Below are positions 1 through 6,036 of a DNA stretch of 16,291 nt, piece after piece. The notes beneath the pieces were generated by a model. That model was not told where the DNA came from, did no database searches, and saw only the letters and a program-made list of their open reading frames with translations. The stretch lies in NCBI GenBank assembly GCA_016929465.1, contig JAFGIT010000168.1, forward strand, positions 1-16,291, in the 5' to 3' direction. Within the stretch, counting starts at the first letter, position 1; each line of letters opens with the position of its first letter. The translations under genes and the position numbers were made by a program. The DNA is from Candidatus Coatesiibacteriota bacterium. GTDB lineage: Bacteria > B130-G9.

Positions 1-1112
1 ATGACGGAATGGGCCAGGACGAGCCGATAGGCAAGCTGTTCTCGATACCATCGGGCGGAGAAGGGTCCGGCTTCCCCGATGAGGATCCGAACTGCAAGGG
101 CCTCGATTTGGGCTCTTGGATTCAGTCATCGCCGGCTCTCGACAACGAGGGCAACATATACATGATCACGGGCGACAACACGGTATTTTCGATCTCGCCC
201 GACGGCGTCATCATTGGGCGGATGTATCTCCCGAGTGGAAAAGATCTAGACCCACAGAGGAACGAGTACTGGATACGTCCTACGGGTGCGATCGGCCCGA
301 ACAAAACACTTTACGTCGGGTGCTGGGATGGCGTGCTCTATGCACTTCAGAGGGATTTACCCTCCATTGACGAGCCTTGTCTATTGATGGCGGGTTTCAT
401 GCGCAGTGAGCTTTCCGCGTCCGTCGATAGCAAGCTCGAGGTTCGAGCGCTCGTCACCGACCCCGAGAGCAATGTGGTCTATGTGGAAGTCTACTATGAG
501 GGTATCGACCTTGGTTGGAAGCTCGAAAGAGCAGGCTTCGACGATGTTGCGAACGCGATGATCTTCACAAAGGAGTTCGATGTCCCCGCAACAGTGATAG
601 ACTCGCACATGAGCTATTCGCTGGAGCTACTCGCCGTGGATGCCGTGGGGAATGAGAGCCAGCTCTGGCCCTACTTCTCAGTCATCTCAGAAGGAAATAC
701 GCGACGGGCCTATAAAGCACCTGATTGGCGCGCAACACGAGACGCCGCGTTGGCGATGGACGAGGATATAGATGGCAACCACGCCCCGATAGTTCTTATG
801 GCTGGGAATCCATACAGCAAGATCACCCATGAGCATGGCGGCGACCTGTATGTAGCAGCGCTGGTCACGGATCCAGATGGAATAAGCGACATAGCATCCG
901 TGAGATGGAAGTTCTACCCGCTAGGCGTAGTAGAGGGAGAAGATATCACTCAATACGCCTTCCACGGCCTGTACAAAGACGCGGTCCTCTATTTTTATGG
1001 AGTTCACGCTTCGCCTGGATCAGGGGAGCTGGCGATTGAGAACCGGATACTGGTCGTTGACAAATCCGGACTTGCGAGCACTCAGTTCCCCGCTATTACT
1101 GTGGTGCCGTAG
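1..1112 (+). CDS. PQQ-like beta-propeller protein with two C-terminal Ig-like domains (5' partial)
   Basis: The reading frame is open to the left edge of the window. The ATG at position 9 is just an internal methionine with no ribosome binding site in view, so the true start lies upstream. Numbering from that ATG, residues 36-115 contain two typical propeller strands: NIYMITGDNTVFSISPDG and TLYVGCWDGVLYALQ. They match the (V/I)Y.G..DG.(L/V)YAL pattern of PQQ-like repeats. Two Ig-like domains follow, at about 123-228 and 258-367. They are related to each other: both open with (L/V)LMAG and both contain ALVTDP. The protein ends shortly after the second one, without a membrane anchor or sorting signal. 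PQQ-like propellers in secreted proteins usually act as binding or scaffold domains; no catalytic residues are visible. The next gene encodes a similar propeller, suggesting a local duplication. The domain types are fairly certain; the biological role is unknown. Confidence 0.85.
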   Translation, partial: DGMGQDEPIGKLFSIPSGGEGSGFPDEDPNCKGLDLGSWIQSSPALDNEGNIYMITGDNTVFSISPDGVIIGRMYLPSGKDLDPQRNEYWIRPTGAIGPNKTLYVGCWDGVLYALQRDLPSIDEPCLLMAGFMRSELSASVDSKLEVRALVTDPESNVVYVEVYYEGIDLGWKLERAGFDDVANAMIFTKEFDVPATVIDSHMSYSLELLAVDAVGNESQLWPYFSVISEGNTRRAYKAPDWRATRDAALAMDEDIDGNHAPIVLMAGNPYSKITHEHGGDLYVAALVTDPDGISDIASVRWKFYPLGVVEGEDITQYAFHGLYKDAVLYFYGVHASPGSGELAIENRILVVDKSGLASTQFPAITVVP

Positions 1113-1131
1113 CATTCTTATTTGATCTCCG

Positions 1132-1158
1132 ATGAGGCTTCGGTCGATGGCGCCTCAT
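1132..1158. repeat. Weak inverted repeat after the first gene
   Basis: ATGAGGC at 1132-1138 pairs with GCCTCAT at 1152-1158, giving a 7-bp stem with a 13-base loop. There is no T-run after it. It lies between the first stop codon and the stronger hairpin at 1186-1216. It may be an accessory 3'-end structure or chance. Confidence 0.3.
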
Positions 1159-1185
1159 GAATTCGGACTCCATGACTGATATTCT

Positions 1186-1216
1186 CGGGCGGATTGCGTG
1201 AAATCCGCCCGCTTTT
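1186..1216 (+). terminator. Rho-independent terminator of the first gene
   Basis: A perfect 10-bp stem is formed by CGGGCGGATT (1186-1195) and AATCCGCCCG (1202-1211), with the 6-base loop GCGTGA. The sequence CTTTT follows directly. A GC-rich stem with a short T-run is the classic form, although four Ts is short. It lies 73 bases after the first stop codon and 55 bases before the next start codon, so the next gene probably has its own promoter. A TATGAT at 1225-1230 could be a -10 box, but no matching -35 box is seen. Confidence 0.75.
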
Positions 1217-1257
1217 CGAGACGATATGATAGAGATATAGCTCGACAATTCCCTGAT

Positions 1258-1265
1258 GGAGGAAG
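1258..1265 (+). promoter_or_regulatory. Ribosome binding site for the 1088-residue protein
   Basis: GGAGGAAG lies just upstream of the ATG at 1272, with 8 bases between GGAGGA and the start codon. It supports that ATG, which also begins a well-formed signal peptide. Confidence 0.8.
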
Positions 1266-1271
1266 AAGCCG

Positions 1272-4200
1272 ATGAACAGAGCGAAAGCACTTGCGTGCAT
1301 AAGCTGTCTTGCCTTATTGATAGTATCACTCCCCGCCCTATCGCCAGGTTTCAGCGTTGCTGAGCCCTCCCCGATTGGTCAAGGCGATCTGATGTGTCGT
1401 GCCGAGACAAAGGGCATAGAGATTGCGGATATAGACTGGGATGCGGTCATTGACGAGCTCGATGCCGGATTTGAGCAACCCATCAGTGCTACGAAGGACC
1501 CGGATGATCTCGTTTGGTACTTCAAGACCAGCGGCTGGATAGTCTCCAAACCACTTATTGATGTTGATGGTACAGTATATTTCGGTGCGGGCGACGGCAA
1601 TTTCTACGCTCTGGATGCAACCGGACAAAAGCTCTGGAGCTATAACGTCGGCGTTCCGATTGTCGCTGATGCCATTTTCGACAGCAGGGACAGGATAGTT
1701 GTGGGGGCGCTCGACGGAGCAATCTACTTCTTGAACAAAGATGGCACCCTGGACTTCAGCTTCTGGACTGGCGGACCGATCTTCTCGACCGCCTCAGTTG
1801 ATTTGCTCGGGAATATTTACATCGGGTCGAATGACTTCAATTTGTATAAATTGAGCCCAGACGGGGCAGTACTTGGCACCTTCGAGACAGGCGGATGGAT
1901 CGACAGCAGGCCGACCTTCCTATCCGACGGTACGCTGTGCTTCTCCTCTTACGATAGGACTATCTACATTGTCGATCAGGACCTCAACGAAGTAGCGCGG
2001 TTTGAGACGGGCACCTGGCTTACACGAGCTTTCTCCGTTGGGGGCGACAACACGATCTATGCTGGTGGCATAGATGGCATCTTGTACGCAGTCAATCCTG
2101 CTGGGACCCTCAAGTGGCAGTATAACGCTGGACAGGCCATCTTTTCCTCTCCCATTGTGACAGAATTGGACGTGTTTTTCGGAAGCAATGCCGGCCGCTT
2201 CTGCAGCGTAAATGGGGCAAATGGTGGCGAGAATTGGATATTTCGCGTCTCGGATATCGAGATAGTCTCGAGTTCTCCCGCGCTAGCACCGGATGGAAAG
2301 CTGTTCTTCGGGACGAGCGATCATAAGGTCTATGGCCTGAGACAGGACTCCATTAGGCAATTCTCATTCAATACTGATGTGACCGTCGGTTCGACCACAT
2401 TGGCCGGAAAACCGGTCCTGGGCGGGATCGCGATCGACGCGGATGGTGTAGCCTATTTCGGGAACTGCAACGGCGTTCTGTTCGCAGTTGATACAGGCAG
2501 CGTCTCCAAAGCGCCGGTTGGTGCTGACTTAGACGATCTGTCGATCGGCCACTGCTCAGATGATTTGAGTGCTTCTATCGAGCCGATCTGCAAGCCTGTT
2601 CGAGGCGCCTTCGATGGACAGACCAGGCTGGCGACATCAACTCCCAACGCCGTCGATATGGCGCTCAAGACGATGTGTATGAGTCGGAAGTCCCTCGACC
2701 GACCGACCGAGGTTTACTACCGGCCATATCCCTACGTAGAGAAGTGTGTCCTTGGGATAACGGAGGACATACTGAATGACGCATTCGTTGGTCCGCCTTT
2801 CGCCAAGGAGCTGACTGACTCGCTGATCTTCGAGGATAGCGAGCTTCAGGACTACATCCTGACAGCCGCGTCTCCCCTTGGGCCAATAATCGCGCGAGCC
2901 AATTATAATCATTTCCTCTCCGATACACCTCTCAGGGATGCAATCGAGCAGATCTATACTACTAATGGCGTAATTCTCAGCGAGGCCATGAGAAATGACC
3001 TCGCGGCGCAGGCTGCCAATCTCTCCCTCGAACTGCGCCAGGCAATGGCGATGATCCTGTTCGCGATGGATGACGCTTCTAGCAGTCTGAATCAGGCCTT
3101 CGAACACATGTCCCCTAATGCAAAGGCTGATATCAAGGCCCGCATACCCAACGCATATCCGCTCTGCTATTATCCTGGCTCTTTCCTGAGCACAGTATTT
3201 GATGAATGGGTGGAAGGCGTTGACTTCGAGCAACTCTTGACTGCGGGGACCACCCTGCTTTCGGGCCTCAAGAGGTCAGAGGATTATTTCGCCTATGTGC
3301 ATGACTCATCCATGGCCGAGTTTCTTTTCGAATTCGACACTCCAATAGGATTTGTGATGGTCGGCGGCGCGGGGGACAACGTCTATAATGAACTGGCTAA
3401 TGGGGTGCGCGAGAGGAATGCGCTGCTCATCGATATCGGTGGAAACGACTTATATGAGGGTCGCTCGGCAGGTTCGACTGGTGATGAGACACCCATGTCA
3501 ATCGCAATTGACTTGTCCGGTGACGATGTTTATGAATCCGACAAGGATGGCTGCCAGGGATGGGGATTCTTCGGGATAGGCGTTTTGCTCGACTTCTTCG
3601 GAAATGACCTTTACATCGCGCCAGACCACAGCCAGGGCTCATCGACTTTCGGCATCGGGATCCTCCAGGACGTCTATGGAGATGACCTCATAATCGGCGA
3701 AGAGATGGCACAGGGCGCATCAGCCTGCGGGATCGGGCTTTTGGACAATGAATCAGGCAATGACATCTACTTCTCCCCACAATACGCCCAGGGCTTCGGC
3801 TTCACATTCGGCTCAGGAGTGCTCAGGGATGTCGAAGGCAATGACTTCTACTTCGTGGGCGGTGTGGATGTGGACTTCAGGGAGCAGGAGCCCGGACAGG
3901 AGCGCTATGTGTGCATGGGACAGGGCTTCGGCTATGGGCCTCGTCGAGACCAGGAGAGCTGGCAAGGTGCCGGCGGGATTGGAATTCTGACGGACGGCGG
4001 CGGTAATGATTACTACCTTGGTGACTATTTCGCGCAAGGGTCCAGTTACTGGTTCTCGACTGGCGTCCTCGACGATAAGGGTGGCGACGACGTTTACGTG
4101 GCGAGGCGTTATTCCACAGGTGCCGGTATTCATAATAGCGTGGGCGTCTTGGTCGATGAAAGCGGCAACGACGAATACTGGGGCTGGGGAGTTGGCGTCG

Positions 4201-4538
4201 GCCACGGCCTGGACGCCTCTGTAGGCATCGTGGTTGACATAATGGGCGACGATTTCTATTCGGCGAGAGGCTGGTACATGATGGGCCATGGCGGCGATGG
4301 AGTGGGCGTCCTGATCGATAACGCCGGCAATGACATCTACAGCCAGCGTGATGCGACTAGCCTCGGCTATGCCGGTCCCTACGATGTTGGGCTTCGCAGG
4401 CCAATTGGGATATTCGTAGATGTCGATGGCGCTGATGCCTATACGACGAAGGGCAACAACCGCTCCTGGATGGCTGATGAGACGGGCGTAGGCATCGACC
4501 TCACGGCAGGTGACAGCGGCTGCCTTATGCCGGAGTGA
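1272..4538 (+). CDS. Secreted protein: PQQ-like propeller, helical middle region and G-[ND]-D-x-Y repeat array
   Basis: This 1088-residue protein begins with a Sec signal peptide: positively charged residues to position 5, a hydrophobic core at about 6-25, and likely cleavage near residue 30 after SVA. Residues 82-410 hold eight propeller repeats with strands such as TVYFGAGDGNFYALDATG and VAYFGNCNGVLFAVDTG, so an eight-bladed PQQ-like propeller is likely. Residues 411-697 look mostly helical, with several cysteines and the segment YYRPYPYVEKC; I recognise no family there. Residues 698-1088 are 13 units of about 26-27 residues, each starting G-[ND]-D-x-Y, often with QG in the middle and G-[IV]-G-[IV]-L-x-D near the end. 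The Asp/Gly-rich turns recall calcium-binding solenoids but lack the nine-residue RTX nonapeptide. No transmembrane segment or anchor is seen at the C-terminus. Export is well supported. A binding or surface-layer role is inference; enzyme activity in the middle region cannot be excluded. Confidence 0.9.
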   Translation: MNRAKALACISCLALLIVSLPALSPGFSVAEPSPIGQGDLMCRAETKGIEIADIDWDAVIDELDAGFEQPISATKDPDDLVWYFKTSGWIVSKPLIDVDGTVYFGAGDGNFYALDATGQKLWSYNVGVPIVADAIFDSRDRIVVGALDGAIYFLNKDGTLDFSFWTGGPIFSTASVDLLGNIYIGSNDFNLYKLSPDGAVLGTFETGGWIDSRPTFLSDGTLCFSSYDRTIYIVDQDLNEVARFETGTWLTRAFSVGGDNTIYAGGIDGILYAVNPAGTLKWQYNAGQAIFSSPIVTELDVFFGSNAGRFCSVNGANGGENWIFRVSDIEIVSSSPALAPDGKLFFGTSDHKVYGLRQDSIRQFSFNTDVTVGSTTLAGKPVLGGIAIDADGVAYFGNCNGVLFAVDTGSVSKAPVGADLDDLSIGHCSDDLSASIEPICKPVRGAFDGQTRLATSTPNAVDMALKTMCMSRKSLDRPTEVYYRPYPYVEKCVLGITEDILNDAFVGPPFAKELTDSLIFEDSELQDYILTAASPLGPIIARANYNHFLSDTPLRDAIEQIYTTNGVILSEAMRNDLAAQAANLSLELRQAMAMILFAMDDASSSLNQAFEHMSPNAKADIKARIPNAYPLCYYPGSFLSTVFDEWVEGVDFEQLLTAGTTLLSGLKRSEDYFAYVHDSSMAEFLFEFDTPIGFVMVGGAGDNVYNELANGVRERNALLIDIGGNDLYEGRSAGSTGDETPMSIAIDLSGDDVYESDKDGCQGWGFFGIGVLLDFFGNDLYIAPDHSQGSSTFGIGILQDVYGDDLIIGEEMAQGASACGIGLLDNESGNDIYFSPQYAQGFGFTFGSGVLRDVEGNDFYFVGGVDVDFREQEPGQERYVCMGQGFGYGPRRDQESWQGAGGIGILTDGGGNDYYLGDYFAQGSSYWFSTGVLDDKGGDDVYVARRYSTGAGIHNSVGVLVDESGNDEYWGWGVGVGHGLDASVGIVVDIMGDDFYSARGWYMMGHGGDGVGVLIDNAGNDIYSQRDATSLGYAGPYDVGLRRPIGIFVDVDGADAYTTKGNNRSWMADETGVGIDLTAGDSGCLMPE
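1515..2501 (+). repeat. Eight PQQ-like propeller repeats (protein residues 82-410)
   Basis: Eight repeats of about 40 residues each contain a hydrophobic strand, an (F/Y).G..(D/N)G or equivalent turn, and a second strand ending in a Y.L or Y.V pattern before an acidic turn. Blade markers in order are VYFGAGDG, IVVGALDG, IYIGSNDF, LCFSSYDR, IYAGGIDG, VFFGSNAG, LFFGTSDH and AYFGNCNG. The fourth and sixth are the most divergent. Similar strands in the upstream partial gene indicate related propellers. Confidence 0.8.
3363..4535 (+). repeat. Array of 13 G-[ND]-D-x-Y repeat units (protein residues 698-1088)
   Basis: Unit openings in order are GDNVY, GNDLY, GDDVY, GNDLY, GDDLI, GNDIY, GNDFY, GNDYY, GDDVY, GNDEY, GDDFY, GNDIY and GADAY, and the protein ends in a final GDS. 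GND and GDD alternate for much of the array, hinting at a two-unit super-repeat. Most units are 26-27 residues; the seventh carries about 28 extra residues and the twelfth about 7. AQG or a similar QG motif sits near residue 12-14 of several units. The regular period with conserved Gly, Asp, Tyr and aliphatic positions suggests a beta-solenoid. The Asp residues could bind metal, but that is inference. Confidence 0.85.
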
Positions 4539-4661
4539 TAGCCGAGCATTATTCGCCCGAAAAGACCATAACTCGCTAGATTTCAGGGCCTGGGGGAGTT
4601 GGGATAGCTGTGCCGTGCCTCCCTGCGTCCCGCTTTGTGATCTTCCCAAGTATTAGATAGC

Positions 4662-4668
4662 AGGAGAG
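4662..4668 (+). promoter_or_regulatory. Ribosome binding site deciding a TTG start for the Memo gene
   Basis: AGGAGAG is followed, after a 6-base gap from AGGAG, by TTG at 4673. No in-frame ATG or GTG lies nearby with a comparable site. The first internal ATG, at residue 22, would cut into the N-terminal domain. The other 134 bases between the two stop and start codons (4539-4672) show no convincing promoter or terminator. Confidence 0.7.
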
Positions 4669-4672
4669 TGTA

Positions 4673-5887
4673 TTGGACCGTCCTAAGCTAAGACAAGTTG
4701 AGGCCTTTCCCGTGGTTCACGAAGGACAGCGCCTCATGTGCCTTCGAGATCCCCTTAACATGGCCCCTGACGTAGTGCTGTTGTCGCCTGAGGCTTTCAA
4801 TATAGTGCGCGGATTTGACGGCAAGAACTCCACTACCGAAATCCAGGCCGCATATATGCGCAGAACTGGCAGCATGCTCTACACGGATAAACTCAACGAG
4901 CTGATAGAGAGCCTCGACCGAGCTCACATGCTCGAGGGGCCGAGCTTCGAGGCCTACAGAAGGGAGCTGGAGAGCGAATTCAGGGCTTCAACTCTCAGGA
5001 AGGGATTTCTGACCGGAAGGAGCTATCCGGGCGACGAAGAGGGTATCGAGCACGTGCTATCGAGCATCTTTCTGGCTGAGGATGGTCCAGGCGAAATCCC
5101 GAAGGTCGGTGATGGCAATAAGCTCAAGGGCGCTGTTTTGCCGCACATCGACCTCGAGCGAGGCGGGGCATGTTACGCCAAGGGCTGGGCCAAAGCAGCT
5201 GCCGGATGCAAGGCCAGGCGGTTCATCATAATTGGGACGGGTCATTTCGAGCTCGACCTGCCGCTGGCGCTCACGCTGAAGGACTTCGAGACGCCGCTCG
5301 GATTGGCAAAGACCGACAAGGAATTCGTGAGTGCACTTGCTGAGAGAGTGGGACCAGACGCATTCAAAGGTGAAATCTCTCATCGGACTGAGCATTCGAT
5401 AGAGTTTCAGCTGCTATTCATCCAGTACCTCTTTGGCAAGGACATCGAGATTGTGCCGGTCCTTTCGGTCGCGAGGCAGGAGCCGGCGTGGGGCGAGAAC
5501 GGCTTCATCAGCCCGATGGCAACTGAATTGGTCGCGGCTGCAAGGGAACTTATAGCGGAAGCTCCGGACGAGACATTCGTTATCGCTAGCGCCGACCTCG
5601 CGCATATCGGCCCTCGCTTCGGGGATGACCTGACTGCGGAGATTTCTCACGAAAAAGCCGAGGAGACGAAGCAGAAGGACCTGGAGCTATTGGCGCTGCT
5701 CGAGAAGCCGGATGTGGCAGCGTTCGCCAACGGAGTGCAGGCCGACCGCAATGCAAGACACATCTGCGGCTACATGCCCATCCTACTTACCGCCGCAATT
5801 ACGGAGGGCAAGTTCAGCCTCATCGACTACTCCCAGGCCTACGACCCGATGGGCACGGTCAGCTTCGCAAGTCTTGTCATTGAGTGA
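4673..5887 (+). CDS. amrB: Memo-family protein (AmmeMemoRadiSam system protein B) with N-terminal PqqD-like domain
   Basis: The 404-residue protein starts at TTG, supported by AGGAG 6 bases upstream. Residues about 107-404 are a complete Memo fold, related to class III extradiol dioxygenases. Conserved landmarks are GRSYPGD (116-122), PHID with His158, GTGH with His191, EHSIE (240-244), SADLAH with Asp308 and His311, and HICG with Cys365. His158, His191 and Cys365 align by motif with the metal-binding His49, His81 and Cys244 of human MEMO1. Residues about 11-90 resemble a PqqD-like winged-helix (RRE-type) domain: LSPEAFNIVRGFDGKNS, a helix, then ELIESLDRAHMLEG. There is no signal peptide, so the protein is probably cytoplasmic. 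Memo proteins often occur with AMMECR1 and radical SAM partners; neither is in this window, and the reaction in bacteria is unsettled. The Memo call is strong; the PqqD-like call is a motif-level judgement. Confidence 0.9.
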   Translation: MDRPKLRQVEAFPVVHEGQRLMCLRDPLNMAPDVVLLSPEAFNIVRGFDGKNSTTEIQAAYMRRTGSMLYTDKLNELIESLDRAHMLEGPSFEAYRRELESEFRASTLRKGFLTGRSYPGDEEGIEHVLSSIFLAEDGPGEIPKVGDGNKLKGAVLPHIDLERGGACYAKGWAKAAAGCKARRFIIIGTGHFELDLPLALTLKDFETPLGLAKTDKEFVSALAERVGPDAFKGEISHRTEHSIEFQLLFIQYLFGKDIEIVPVLSVARQEPAWGENGFISPMATELVAAARELIAEAPDETFVIASADLAHIGPRFGDDLTAEISHEKAEETKQKDLELLALLEKPDVAAFANGVQADRNARHICGYMPILLTAAITEGKFSLIDYSQAYDPMGTVSFASLVIE

Positions 5888-5888
5888 G

Positions 5889-5909
5889 GCTCAGAGACAT
5901 TCGGCGCCT
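5889..5909 (+). repeat. Direct repeat, left copy
   Basis: The 21 bases from 5889 match 16223-16243 in the same orientation at 19 of 21 positions. The differences are G/A at position 8 and T/C at position 13. The repeat begins one base after the Memo stop codon and ends with the palindrome GGCGCC plus T. With the second copy it flanks the giant gene. Confidence 0.6.
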
Positions 5910-5970
5910 ATTATCTCCGAAAGACCGCCTCGACGCCAGGAAGACCGAGACGTACACCACAATTCTGAAT

Positions 5971-5990
5971 GAGAAGGCCCTCGCCTTCTT
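5971..5990. terminator. Hairpin between convergent genes, possible bidirectional terminator
   Basis: AGAAGGC (5972-5978) pairs with GCCTTCT (5983-5989) around a 4-base loop, with a possible further G-U pair. It lies 84 bases after the Memo stop codon and 47 bases beyond the stop codon of the giant gene on the other strand, as expected for a shared terminator. The T-run is poor in both directions, so the call is tentative. Confidence 0.5.
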
Positions 5991-6036
5991 CTGATAAGCC
6001 CTAGTACATCCTTGATGGCAGGCTCGATGATATTCG

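Noticed and set aside
1225-1230. TATGAT as a promoter -10 box for the 1088-residue gene
   Set aside because: No -35 hexamer is found at 15-19 bases upstream, and the upstream bases belong to the terminator stem.
1272-1298. Lipoprotein signal in the 1088-residue protein
   Set aside because: Cys9 and Cys12 lie too close to the N-terminus, before the hydrophobic core, and lack a proper lipobox. A signal peptidase I site near residue 30 fits better.
2637-3233. A 198-codon minus-strand open frame inside the 1088-residue gene
   Set aside because: The plus-strand frame is a continuous secreted protein with clear domains. The antisense product has no signal, motif or upstream ribosome binding site.
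3363-4535. RTX toxin-type calcium-binding repeats
   Set aside because: The GGxGxDxUx nonapeptide is absent and the period is 26-27 residues rather than nine.
3813-4649. A 278-codon open frame on the minus strand across the repeat array
   Set aside because: It lies antisense to the G-[ND]-D-x-Y repeats, has no ribosome binding site or recognisable domain, and is explained by the codon pattern of the repeats on the other strand.
4557-5926. Short shared sequence CCGAAAAGACC (4557-4567) and CCGAAAGACC (5917-5926) in two 3' regions
   Set aside because: About ten bases with a length difference are too little to separate from chance, and the surrounding bases do not align.
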